Of a DNA stretch of 64,000 nt, positions 46,489 through 57,898 are shown piece by piece; the stretch's first letter is position 1, and each line of letters starts with the position of its first letter. The notes beneath the pieces are model-generated. The model worked only from the letters and a program-made list of their open reading frames with translations. It searched no databases and was not told the DNA's origin. Both the position numbers and the translations under genes were made by a program. The DNA comes from Siphonodentalium dalli (Eukaryota; Mollusca; Scaphopoda; Gadilida; Siphonodentaliidae): assembly GCA_032622095.1 (NCBI GenBank), contig CP136066.1:46780911-46844910 (forward strand), in the 5' to 3' direction.

Positions 46489-47154
46489 ATTTCAACAGTT
46501 GCAAATTTAAGACACAACATTAGTTGGAAATTTAACACCAGATATATAGGTTGGTATTGTTCCCATTGTTTGATTTTCCAAACAATGGGAATTGGTGGGC
46601 AATTTGTTGTTTTAAGACCAAGAGTAACATATTTTTAGGGGGTGCCAGGTTAGATATTTACAACAGACGGAAAGCTTGAAGTACCAGTTGCTCAGTTCCA
46701 ATCCAAAGGGGTGTGCACATGGAATTATGCGAACCTGGCTGTTTGGTGTCTGGTCAAATTTGGGGTGAATCAGTTGGAAATTTCAAGTTGGATACCTCAT
46801 CTCCAGCCACGTCCCTTATAATTGTATTTAAAATAAAATAAATTAACTGACATTTCCAATATTGTCCTGCGACCCTAGAATAAGCTTTACTTTTATTCTT
46901 GCATCTCACAGTCACAAGACCATAACATTAGCTACATGTATCGGTATAACTCAAAGCTTTATTCTCCAACTAATGCACAACCCTTGGGCCAACAAGTACC
47001 TGTGTTTCGGCACTATAGAGACTACTCTGCATATTCACGAAACAAGACATTTTAGATATATGGAATAGTTATAAGACTAGACGCACATACATGTATCTGA
47101 TAATCAGTATATCATATCATCCTAGTATTGCTTGAATAAAAAAGGAAGAGATAA
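46489..47154. other. Unassigned DNA with one small hairpin
   Basis: 46560-46591 forms a perfect 13-bp stem (ttcccattgtttg / caaacaatgggaa) with a 6-nt loop. No other feature was found. Confidence 0.5.
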
Positions 47155-48565
47155 TTACCCTTGAAACAACCGTCGCACTACCGACGACTCGAATTCAATT
47201 CGAATTAGACTCGAGTTTAATTATAAATTTGTCTGTTGAAACAAACGTCGCATTTAATTCAAGACGAATCTAAATGATTTCTTAAAATAACACAAAGCGT
47301 TCATGAGGGTTTGGTCAAATCGGTAAAAATATGAACTTATATATCAATTCTAAAACGTAAAATTTAGTGAGTAGATGTGGCTTTTGACTTCCAAGCGACG
47401 AAATTAATGTTAACTATTGGTTTTATAGCACTATTTCGTAGGTATTTGACACATATTTCAGGTCGGACGTGATTCTATGGGTGGTATTTTGCTCTGAACT
47501 TGTATGAAAGAAGTCAGGTCCAGTTTATGTTGTATACGAAAACGTTGTGCCTTTTTAACAACAGATATTGTAAGTTGAGGTCAACGCGGAATAGTAATAT
47601 ATTGCGTCAGTATGCCTATCTAAAACCACATGGTAAAATAAACATGGCGGGCAGGGACGTATAGCTAGAGGGTCTCCGACTCTCCGTTGTGGGGGGCTAA
47701 TACATTTGCGTAATTCAATTTGCACCCCGCTTGGCTGTTCCTTCACATACCTCGATTAGTAGACTTGTGATCATGCACTGGGTGGACCATGGTTCTGCCA
47801 GTAGAAGAAAAATTAGAGATCTGAAAATCCGATCATAGTTGGGCACAGTGGGAGAAAAGTTTTGTAATCTGAACATGAAAATCGAAAAAACCTATAGCAT
47901 CTAGACTGGCTTCAAGCTTTACAAGTCTTGAAAAAATTCCAACCTAACACCCTCACGAAGATTGGAAATTTTCCAAATGATGACCATTTAAGTTCACAAA
48001 TTTTAACAAAATAATTAGAAGTTTTTTGGCTGGCCACGGGAGTCACGAGGGACCAGGACACAAGCTTCCCGACTGATAGCAATTTCAGTCAAAATTTTGG
48101 ACCAAAAGTAGGAAAATATGCAAATGTTGGTCTAAAATCAACAAATTTTAACTCGTCCATGCATAGTAGCGGGTATATCCAAACGGAATAAAACTTTATT
48201 TAGTGCGTCTACTCGCATTTAATTTGAAACAAACGTCGCACTTTCGTCGACTCGGATTCAAATGCCACCAAATTACGTCATAATCGTTGGTGTTTTCCAG
48301 TTTCAATTGGAATTCCCTCATTAGCATATCATTATGCAGCTCGTTTGCATTTCTCCGATATAAATTCGAGTCGACGGTGATGCGACGTTTGTTACAAACA
48401 CGGATCTCAGACGCATCAGCGATTATATTCGTGTTGCCCACCCACATTCTTCGTCGGTAGCGCGTCTACTCGCATTTATTTTAAACAAACGTCGCACTTT
48501 TGTCGACTCGAATTCAAATAATTGAATTAGAGTCGTCGGTAGTGCGACGTTTGTTCCAAGGGTAA
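47155..48565. mobile_element. 1.4-kb element with ~46-bp terminal inverted repeats
   Basis: The left end ttacccttgaaacaaccgtc and the right end (complement ttacccttggaacaaacgtc) match over about 46 bp, through 'gcactaccgacgactc'. Subterminal copies of 'acaaacgtcgca' recur in both orientations (about 47240, 48235, 48385 and 48478). The interior has no transposase-like ORF. It is a non-autonomous DNA transposon; no target duplication was resolved. Confidence 0.75.
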
Positions 48566-49249
48566 GGAACAACAAAATGAACGTATAATTACGAACACAG
48601 CAGAAGATACACTCAGGTTCACCTGAATTCAGTCAATCTACACGATAACGTTACTCGCCGAGTTTCGTTGAAATCGACATGCGTGCGGTGATAGTTTATG
48701 GTTGAAATTTATGAAATGAACATGATGAAATTGACAATCTTCGCCAAATATAGTGTCTGAAGCGAAGTGCTCCCCAGCGTTACTACCATTTATGGGTAAA
48801 TTCAGTACCATTCTCTCCATTTACATTCGACAGCACACATTTGTCTTCGCATTTTAAATACTTTGATATGGATCGTTTATATTTAAAATAATTGGTACTT
48901 AACGGACGGATTCTTATGTTTATTGGGTTTTAAAACTGCGAGGTGACCAAATATCGGTCTATTTAAAGTATGAATGTTGGATTATGATTACGATTTACCT
49001 GATTACCACGGAATATCGATTCGAGTATATTCGTTTACCGAACCCTATTGTACGGAGAGATCTTTTTATTATTTAAACATCAAAACCTTTTTCGACCGTA
49101 TACAGTTGAATAACCCCGACCATTTTTATAATATAGACAACATTAATTCATACATGTAATTAAGTCTCGAAATAAAGATTAAATTTAGCAAGTGCGTTTG
49201 TATATGGGACATTTCATGTCTTGATAGTTAATCGAATGTCGCTATAGTA
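48566..49249. other. Unassigned DNA
   Basis: No gene, RNA or repeat could be supported. Confidence 0.35.
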
Positions 49250-49835
49250 TGTCTAACACGGTCAAGAGGGGCGTGAAATTGCATGGGTGTCCTATTTAAA
49301 CCCCTCTGGACGGCGGCCATTTTGGATCGGGGTGAGGTGAAGTGGCGAATATTTAGATTGGCTTGGGGCCACCCTATAACACTTTTTATTTGACCTAAAT
49401 CGGTCTAGGGTCGAGAAATGACAGTGGTGCCTTATTTGAACCCCACTGGATGGCGGCCATTTTGGATAGGGTGAGGTAAAAGTGGCGAATATTTAGATTG
49501 GCTTGGGGCCACCCTAGAACACTTTTTATTTGACCTAAATCGGTATAGGAGTCGAGAAATGACAGTGTTACCCCATTTGAACCCCACTGGAAGGCGGCCA
49601 TTGTGGATAGGGGTGGGGTAAAAGTGGTGAATATTTAGTATGGCTTGGGGGCTACCCTACAACACATTTAATTTGACCTAAATCGGACAAGGGATCGAGA
49701 AATGGCAGGGGTGCCCTATTTGAACCTCTCTGGACTACGGCCATTTTGGATCGGGGTGGGGTGAGTTGGGTATGTGGAAAGAATAACTTGGGGACCAGTA
49801 TACAAAACCTTTTGTTTGACCTAAATATAACAATT
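49250..49835. repeat. Tandem repeat, ~142-bp units, about four copies
   Basis: 'tttgacctaaatcgg' or close variants occur at about 49389, 49529, 49673 and 49815. Between them 'ggcggccattttggat', 'gtggcgaatatttagattgg' and 'gcttggggccaccct' recur. Confidence 0.85.
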
Positions 49836-50833
49836 TTCGAATACGGAATACGTAATGGAAGTCACCTTCGTTTATATGACCTATATGTAGCCCTGTGTTA
49901 GGGAGGAAACAGTTATATAGGCGTGGGCGTAACATGACACATGTTTCAATATGATATATTACACGATATGATACGGGGGTTTGGAAGTAGCTGAAAATAT
50001 ATGAACAACAGATTTCACTGCCCAAGTAATCGTAGGACATGAATAACAGGAAAACAAACCACAATGTACCACAAGTTCCAAAGATTAGAAACGGATGTAG
50101 AAGATATGAGTGAAGATGTGTATATTTTTCCAATTCAGGTCACCATTTTGGCAGCCATCTTGCTATTGGAGTAAATTTATTTTCTGTAAAATGTAGTACA
50201 ATGTAATATCATTTCAATAATGTATACATTTGTATACATTTTATAAGATATTGTCTCCAACACAACAGATCAAACTGACTTAGTTCATATTTTATGACAC
50301 GTCGGCCATCTTGGACGCCATCTTGGATTCTAGGAAATGCTCAAGGGAGTGATATCAAAATCCACCCAGAAATTGAAGCACACACCATCCAGAATCACAA
50401 ACCGCTGAGAAAAAAACTTTAACAGAGAATTTTTACTTACCCCTAAAATTGGCCATTTGCTTCTGGGTTCGATATGTTAATATATAATGCGATGCTAATT
50501 ATGATCTGAAATGACTCAGATCGAGGTTTCTGTGACCATTCAACGTTGTATAACAGTTGATGCTCAGGAGATGGTATGTGCTTGGAGTTGTGACACGTCA
50601 CGAGGCTTTCGGCACAATCATGTCACGAAGCTTCGATACATTGGATGAAAACCGCCACAGCTTTGGGGTTAAGGATTCAAGAACACATTTTCGCCCGATT
50701 TCGACAGAATTGTATAGTTTCATTCAGTTTACATAGATAAACTTCTCATAGGTAGCCCTGTGTTAGGGATGAATCAGTTATGTAGGCTATAAGGGTTAGT
50801 GTAACCTAGCGTGTCAATTTGACATATTAATTA
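49836..50833. other. Unassigned DNA with segmental duplicates
   Basis: 'gtagccctgtgttaggga' and the following ~85 bp (49886-49970) recur at 50752-50838. A ~180-bp block at 50495-50680 recurs at 51275-51460. No gene is supported. Confidence 0.5.
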
Positions 50834-51248
50834 CACGAAATTTACTTTTGCCAAATAATTTGCCAAATAAAAATATTTTTTGCCAAATTATTTTAACATT
50901 TTTATCAAGTCTTATGTTTCGACACTCGCGGTTTGAACGACTTTTGATATCGATAGAAGGCAGTTAGTTAATAATTATAAATACTCGCATCTCTATTGTA
51001 CTAATGCTATGAGATTAACTGCATCTAAATAGAGGCGTTAACTGTCCCTCAACCTTATAAAACACCACTAATATAATTACGATTTAAGAGTATCCTGAAA
51101 TTAATGGTATTGATTGACCAATATTTGTTCAAATTGCTTGATGAATTAAAATGTGACTTGCCAAAACTTTTGCCAAATGAAAATATTTTGTGCCAAATGT
51201 GAATGATTTTTGCCATTGGCAAATTTGGCAAGTGGCAGCGCGAACCAT
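50834..51248. mobile_element. hAT-type MITE, copy 2, left terminus lost
   Basis: It matches the element at 25967-26556 from 'aaatttacttttgccaaata' to 'tggcaagtggcagcgcgaac', with an internal deletion and many substitutions. The left CAGGG terminus is missing and the right end reads accatg instead of accctg. 'tacacga' is found at both edges, possibly a remnant of the target duplication. Confidence 0.75.
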
Positions 51249-51814
51249 GTACACGATGTGTTCATATATAATTAATGCGCTGCTAATTATGATCTGAGAT
51301 TTCTAATATCGAGGTTTCTAGTGACCATTCAACGTTTTATAGCAGTCGATGTCCTGATGATGGTAGATTCTTGGAGTGTTGACACGTCACGAAGCTTCGG
51401 TACATTTCGCGAAGCTTCGGACAATGGATGAACAACCGCAACAGCGTTGGGGTTAAGGATACATTGATCAACTTCACATTGAATGAAGCAGTCACAGTAA
51501 AATGTTCTATTGTTGAACAGCTAAATGTCCCGACGCACCGGTGCATTCATGTTTCTGTGGACGCCAACTGTCTGCATAGATCTATTTTAAATATAGAAGC
51601 GGTAACCGGGTTCTTTTCAATATCAAACAAAGCTATATTTAGCAATGACTCAGATACGATTTGGACGTTGGACTGTTCGGCTGCTTGTTCGTATCGTAGA
51701 ACTGGAATTATAATTCCCTTCGTAATAATTTCTCACTGGAACAGATTTTATTTGTGGCGGATCATTCTTGTTATTGGTAGGTAAAGCTGTACACTTCTCT
51801 AATTTGCCGAAAAC
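51249..51814. other. Duplicated flank and an uncharacterised 118-codon frame
   Basis: 51275-51460 duplicates 50495-50680. A plus-strand frame (51428-51784) contains VTVKCSIVEQLNVPTHRCIH and a hydrophobic C-terminal part (GIIIPFVIISHWNRFYLW), and ends at TAG|gtaaag, which could be a splice donor. No family is recognised and its start lies inside the duplicated block, so it is not called as a gene. Confidence 0.25.
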
Positions 51815-52395
51815 AGGAAGACTGAAACATCCGTCCGTGCGTCGAGTTCGTCCGTCCATCCGTCAACATCTTTATCTCCATAAACGTACTACCGAATTGG
51901 CTCATATTTGGTGTAGATGTTCCCTGGATGACATACATTCCAATGAGGTCACTGGGTCAAATATTTGCGAAGCCAGGGCCATAACTGTTTCTGTCGATAG
52001 TAATTATTACAACAACTTATTCTCCAGAACCATAAGACCGAATGTGTCATATGTGTCAGATTTGTTCAAATGAGGCTATCAGGTCAAATTTGTGTTGTTC
52101 AGGGCCACAACTCTTTCCCTAAGTAATTATTAAAATATGTTCTTCTCCAGAACCATAACACCGAATTGGTTCATATTTGGTGTTGATGTTCCCTAGTTGA
52201 CTCCTATTCCGATGTGTTCAAATAATGTCACCAGGTCAAATGGTTGTGAAGCCAGGACTACAACTCTTTCTCGCCATAGTAATTCTTAAAACGATTTCTT
52301 CTCAAGAACCATCGGGCCTATATATTTAGCTTAAATTTGGTATGGAGGGTCCTTGAGCGACTGGGGTTCAGATTTGTTCAAATGGGGTCATTGTG
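51815..52395. repeat. Tandem repeat, ~125-155-bp units, about four copies
   Basis: 'ttctccagaaccataa' or variants recur near 51880 (partial), 52021, 52145 and 52300. Each is followed by 'ccgaattggttcatatttgg' and 'caggtcaaat' blocks. It is a dispersed repeat type with no ORF. Confidence 0.75.
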
Positions 52396-52549
52396 GCAAT
52401 TAAGGCGGAATTTAACCAAAACAAATTTAAATTGTATAAAAAATGTTATTTAAAATTGTCAATTGTTTACTAATTTAGATTTAAGTACTTGCTCAATTTA
52501 ATTTCACAGTGACGTAATTTATATAGAAGTTATGGCCGTGAAGGTAGTT

Positions 52550-52870
52550 CTAACATAATAAAGCGACGTTGACCTAATAAAGCTACATTGACCTAATTAA
52601 GCTATATTGACCTGATTAATCTACGTTTACCTAATAAGTTATGTTGACCTAATAAAGCGACGTTGACAAAATACAGCGACGTTGACCTAATGAAGCTTTA
52701 TTGACCTAATTAATCTACGTTGACCTAATAAAGCTATGTTGACCTACTAAAGCGACGTTAACCTAATAAAGCTACGTTGACGTAATAAAGCGACGTTAAC
52801 CTAATAAAGCTGCATTGACATAATGAAGTTACGTTGACGTAATAACGCTACGTTGACCTAACAAACTTAC
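52550..52870. repeat. ~20-bp minisatellite (cctaataaagcnacgttga)
   Basis: About sixteen imperfect copies run head to tail, with the variant core agcgacg/agctacg/agctata and frequent single-base indels. Confidence 0.9.
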
Positions 52871-53260
52871 AGTTTATCGACATACCTGGATTTTGTCCGG
52901 GGCTAAACCGCAAACGTCCACTCGTTTGGATTCCAGCCTGTCATTATGTCCCAACAGTATTGTCACTAGTTTGATTGGCAACCTCACCGTGGAAACTAAT
53001 CTCGAAAAATAAACATGGTTATAGGGTCGTCATTGGTAGGTGTCTACCTTGAAATTTCCACCCCCCCCCCCCGGAATGTCGCAAATATTACATTAACCCG
53101 ATATGATACATGTATCTCATCATTATGTATCTCGATTCACCGGTTGTAGCTCCAATCCTACTGACCTCTATTTGAAAGATGGTGGTCAATTGAAAATGGC
53201 TCCTTTCCCAAATACAAACAGGAAATCGAAATTTAAATAATAATTATTTATTAATTTCAG

Positions 53261-53403
53261 CTTTATGAAGACGAGAAGCTCTCACGTGAAAAAGTAAAAA
53301 GAGAATTGGAGCAAGTTAAAAAAGAAATATAAGTAAATATGAACTGGACAAGCAACTCAAACTTCATGAACAGACTCGACCATCAGAATCAGAAGATAAA
53401 ATA
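53261..53403 (+). pseudogene. Coiled-coil exon with a frameshift
   Basis: It is flanked by an acceptor (ttaatttcag, ends 53260) and a donor (ata|gtaagt, from 53404). It reads LYEDEKLSREKVKRELEQVK and KKEI and then meets TAA. After a 2-bp shift it continues KYELDKQLKLHEQTRPSESE. The strongly charged heptad-like pattern is coiled coil. The shift looks like a TA gain, so the exon is probably damaged. It does not join in phase to the B-box/NHL exon downstream, so it probably belongs to another, unidentified or dead gene. Confidence 0.5.
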
Positions 53404-54427
53404 GTAAGTTAACCCGTCGTATACTTAATGGATTCTCCCACTCAGTTATAAAAGTATATATCGGACTGATCTATCATTCATTTAGAGGGTGTTCAATAAA
53501 ATGAGGCGTCGACAAGCAAACATAAAATGTAGAAGGCTTACTATTAATTATCCTAATTTAGTAGAGAAAGTGTTCAAGTGTTAACAATACTGAAGAAAAT
53601 AAGTTAGTCAGTATGACTAAAGGTTTGTCCGTATGGTGACTACCTTAGCTTTTTCAATGTTACCAAGGCAGACAATCAGTCACAGTGACTATGGTGATGT
53701 TAGTTATAACAATTAAGAAGTGGTTAGTCAAATCGACTCATTAGGCCATTACACTACAAGTGTGTTAGTCAAAATGACCAGGATTGAATCATAGCGACTA
53801 GCCTTTCTGATAAACTGGGAATGTGAACATAAATTTTGATGGAAATTGTGTGAAAATATTCAATACTTGTTATATAATTATATGTTTTCCTGTATGATAT
53901 CAGAGACCAAATTGAAAGCAGGACAAACATTCTTTCAATCCATTCTTTGAACCAGATATTTCATTATATGTATAACAATAGTTTGTGGTATAGGTCTGTT
54001 TACCAAGTTCATTTTTCCGAAATGTCTGTGATGTCATGGTATAAGAACCCTTTTTCCAGATAGTGTAGCCTTTGATGTGGGTGAGAATTTCTGATAAACA
54101 TGCCATTATATCCTCCCATCGCACTCGTTCAATTACAGATCCAATAGAACTGCGATACAATGGAATTATCGAATATTTAGCAATGAATATTGAGCATAAT
54201 TAAGGCATTGTTGCAATTATGGTTATTCTTTGTGCAACTTAATACTAACACGCGAGTTAGTAATAGTGTCTCACAGACGGTGTGGGTTAGTCAGTGACTC
54301 AAAATGCGTGTGACTAACACTAGGTTTGCCATAGGTTAAAGTGTGATGATAACATGGTATTAAAATGATGAACCTTCAGTTTCAACAATTAGCGCCATGT
54401 TAATGATTGTTTGCTTTTGTTTTTCAG
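53404..54427. other. Non-coding DNA upstream of the B-box/NHL exon
   Basis: It contains scattered 'ttagtca'/'tgactaa' motifs (53600-53800 and 54240-54320) in both orientations. The last 20 bases are a T-rich splice acceptor (gcttttgtttttcag). No exon was recognised. Confidence 0.4.
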
Positions 54428-54434
54428 AAAAGCC

Positions 54435-55352
54435 ATGTCCGCTGCTGCATTCTGTGACCTTGACTCCCGGCCATTCGATTCGTTCTGCGGAACACACGTC
54501 ATAGCATGTTGTGCCTCGTGTCATTCGGCTGTTTATCCCGACTGTAAACTTGAAGAACTGTCGAAAGATATATGTCAGAAGCCTGTCAAGACAATCCGTC
54601 AAATAGTCAAGGAATATGACTTTGATTGCGGTGGATCTTACGCGGTCATGGCTTTTCTCGACACGAGTCCAACCTCGGACATGATTATCGCTACCTACGA
54701 TCCGTACACGCTCAGTGTGGTAACTCAAAGTGGTAAAACCACCAAGTCTGTCACTTTCACGGCTAATCGCCAACCTGCGGGTATTTGTCTTCTGAAGGAT
54801 CGCATTTACCTAACTCATTGGAATGAAGATAATATATCGGTGTATCAAAAATCAGATCTCAGTGGTCTAAAATCGTTATTGGTATCCGGAGGATGTATAG
54901 GTATCGCAACTGTTGGGGACAGATTAGTCGTGGCGTGTAATGATGATGAGTGCGTGCGTGCGTTAACAACGAGTGGTGACGTCGTGGCTCAGTCGTCACA
55001 CGCCTTCACGTCTCCACATGATTTGGCTGTATCTCCGGAGGCCGACGCCGTGTTTGTTACGGAGTGTTTAGCAGATCATGTGGTAGCGTTGTCCCCGGAT
55101 CTCACGACACATCTCAGAACGATACTGTGTGGCGGGTCTGGTCCGAGGGATGTGTGTGTGTTTGGAGCCAACATTTACGTCTGCAACTCCTGGAGTGATG
55201 AAGTGGTGGAACTGAGCCGTGACGGACAACGTAGTCGTTCTGTAATATCGGTAAATCATCCCAGAGGAATATGCGTCAACCCTGCCAGAATGTGCTTCAT
55301 GGTTTCAAATGGGGATAATAACTCTATTACATCATACGTTGGTCAGCTATAA
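54435..55352 (+). CDS. B-box / NHL-propeller protein (TRIM-like without RING), main exon
   Basis: The exon begins after a strong acceptor (tttgtttttcag, ends 54427). The first ATG at 54435 gives 305 residues ending in TAA at 55350-55352. Residues 7-37 show a B-box-type zinc finger: C7, D10, C18, H21, C26, C29 and C37 (DSFCGTHVIACCASCHSAVY). From about residue 70 come five NHL-type blades, each of the form P-x-G/D-h-x-V ... h-V-x-N/E ... V-x-x-L: RQPAGICLLKDRIYLTHWNE, GIATVGDRLVVACNDDE, SPHDLAVSPEADAVFVTE, GPRDVCVFGANIYVCNSWSD and HPRGICVNPARMCFMVSNGD. B-box plus NHL is the TRIM2/3/32/71-like layout. RING and a long coiled coil are missing from this exon and may lie upstream. The propeller probably binds protein or RNA (family knowledge). 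The reading frame is intact. Confidence 0.85.
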   Translation: MSAAAFCDLDSRPFDSFCGTHVIACCASCHSAVYPDCKLEELSKDICQKPVKTIRQIVKEYDFDCGGSYAVMAFLDTSPTSDMIIATYDPYTLSVVTQSGKTTKSVTFTANRQPAGICLLKDRIYLTHWNEDNISVYQKSDLSGLKSLLVSGGCIGIATVGDRLVVACNDDECVRALTTSGDVVAQSSHAFTSPHDLAVSPEADAVFVTECLADHVVALSPDLTTHLRTILCGGSGPRDVCVFGANIYVCNSWSDEVVELSRDGQRSRSVISVNHPRGICVNPARMCFMVSNGDNNSITSYVGQL

Positions 55353-55485
55353 ACATCTAGAGAACATTACGTACAAGTATCTATAACTGGACAGACAAGT
55401 AATTAGTTAGCAACACCGGAACGTCACCAGTGATGTTAAACAAACATAATATTATCAGTTACGACTACGTTAACTATTCGTCGTC
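55353..55485 (+). other. Short 3' flank of the B-box/NHL gene
   Basis: No AATAAA is present before a MITE terminus begins at 55486, so the transcript's 3' end, if the gene is expressed, may lie within the repeat array. Confidence 0.4.
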
Positions 55486-57898
55486 TTAACCCTTCCATGA
55501 CCGGAACTTCCTAAAATGTTGCGAAAACCCTATGCCAATGCATTCTATAATAGGTGTGAGTCTCACATATATAAGAGAACACACTGGCCTAACGATATTT
55601 ACCTTGACTTTGTAAGTCAGTTCATTCTCTTATATATGCGACGCTCCCCTGAGAGACTCTAATATATAAGAGAATATATTAGCGTAACGACATTTAACCT
55701 TGACTTTGTAAGTCAGTTCATTCCCTCCCCCTGGGAGACTCAAATTTATAAGAGAATACACTGGCCTAACGACATTTAACCTTGACTTTGTAAGTCAGTT
55801 CATTCCCTCCCCCTGGGAGACTCGAATATATAAGAGAATACACTGGCCTAACGACATTTAACCTTGACTTTATAAGTCAGTTCATTCCCTCCCCCTGGGA
55901 GACTTGAATTTATAAGAGAACACACTGGCCTAACGACATTTACCTTGACTTTGTAAGTCAGTTCATTCCCTCCCCCCCCCTGGGAGACTCGAATATATAA
56001 GATAATACACTGGCCTAACGACAATTACCTTGACTTTGTAAGTCAGTGCATTCCCTCCCCCTGGGAGACTCGAATATATAAGAGAATACACTGGCCCAAC
56101 GACATTTACCTTGACTTTGTAAGTCAGTGCATTCCCTCCCCTGGGAGACTCGAATATATAAGAGAATACACTGGCCTAACGACATTTACCTTGACTTTGT
56201 AAGTCAGTGCATTCCCTCCCCCTGGGAGACTCGAATATATAAGAGAATACACTGGCCCAACGACATTTACCTTGACTTTGTAAGTCAGTGCATTCCCTCC
56301 CATGGGAGACTCGAATATATAACAGAATACACTGGCCTAACGACATTCACCTTGACTTTGTAAGCCAGTTCATTCTCGTATATATGCGACGCTCCCCTGA
56401 GAACCTCTAACATATAAGAGAATACATTGGCCTAGCGACATTTACCTTGACTTTGTAAGTCAGTTCTTTCCCTCCCCCTGGGAGACTCGAATATATAAGA
56501 GAATACACTGGCCTAACGACATTTACCTTGACCTTGTAAGTCAGTTCATTTCCTCCCCCTGGGAGACTCGACTATATAATAGAATACACTGGCCTAACGA
56601 CATTCACCTTGACTGTGTAAGTGAGTTGATTCACTTCCCCTGGGAGACTCGAATATATAAGAGAATACACTGGCCTAACGACATTCACCTTGACTTTGTA
56701 AGTCGGTTCATTCCCTCCCCTTGGGAGACTCGAATATATAAGAGAATACATCGGCCTAACGACGTTTACCTTGACTTTGTAAGACAGTTCATTCCCCCTG
56801 GGAGACTCGAATATATAAGAGAATACACTGACCTAACGACATTTACCTTGACTTTGTAAGTGAGTTGATTCACTCCCCCTGGGAGACTCGAATATATAAG
56901 AGAATACACTGGCCTAACGACGTTTACCTTGACTGTGTAAGTCAGTTCACCCCCCCTGGGAGACTCGAATATATAAGATAATACACTGGCCTAACGACAT
57001 TTACCTTGACTTTGTAAGTCAGTTCATTCTCTTATATATGCGACGCTCCCCTGAGAGACTCTAAAATATAAGATAATACACTGGCCTAACGACATTTACC
57101 TTGACTTTGTAAGTCAGTTCATTCCCTCCCCATGGGAGACTCGAATATATAAGAGAATACACTGGCCTACCGACATTCACCTTGACATTGTAAGTCAGTT
57201 CATTCCCTCCCCCTGGGAGACTCGAATATATAAGAGAATTCACTGGCCTAACGACATTTACCTTGACTTTGTAAGTCAGTTCATTCTTTCCCCCTGGGAG
57301 ACTCGAATATATAAGAGAATACACTGGCCTAACGACATTCACCTTGACTTTGTAAGTGTGTTGATTCCCTCCCCCTGGGAGACTCGAATATATAAGAGAA
57401 TACACTGGCCTAACGAAGTTTACCTTGACTTTGTAAGTCAGTTCATCCCCCACTGGGAGACTCGAATTTATAAGAGAATACACTTGCCTAACGACATTTA
57501 ATCTTGACTTTATAAGTCAGTTCATTCCCTCCCCCTGGGATACTCGAATATATAAGAGAATACATTGGCATAACGACATTTAACCTTGACTTTGTAAGTC
57601 AGTTCATTCCCTCCCCCTGGGAGACTCGAATATATAAGAGAATACACTGGCCTAACGACATTCACCTTGACTTTGTAAGTCAGTTCATTCCCTCCCCATG
57701 GAAAACTCGAATATATAAGAGAATACACTGGCCTAACGACATTTACCTTGACTTTGTAAGTCAGTTCATTCCCTCCCCCTGGAAGACTCGAATATATAAG
57801 ATAATACACTGGCCTAACGACGTTTACATTGACTTTGTAAGTCAGTTCATTCTCTTATATATGCGACGCTCCCCTGATGGACTCTAATATATAAGAGA
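55486..57898. repeat. MITE-derived satellite array 1, ~82-bp monomer
   Basis: It opens with the MITE terminus ttaacccttccatgacc, then a partial hairpin module, then about 29 monomers of the form 'gactcgaatatataagagaa', 'tacactggcctaacgacatt', 'taccttgactttgtaagtca', 'gttcattccctccccctggg'. Some monomers keep the longer hairpin 'cattctcttatatatgcgac...' seen in the MITEs at 22594 and 27402. All ORFs across it are repeat read-through. Confidence 0.92.

Noticed and set aside
57061-57809. 140- and 95-codon minus-strand ORFs with repeated YKVKVNVVRPVYSLIYSS
   Set aside because: They are translation of the MITE-derived satellite monomers; there is no start context, splice site or non-repeat sequence.
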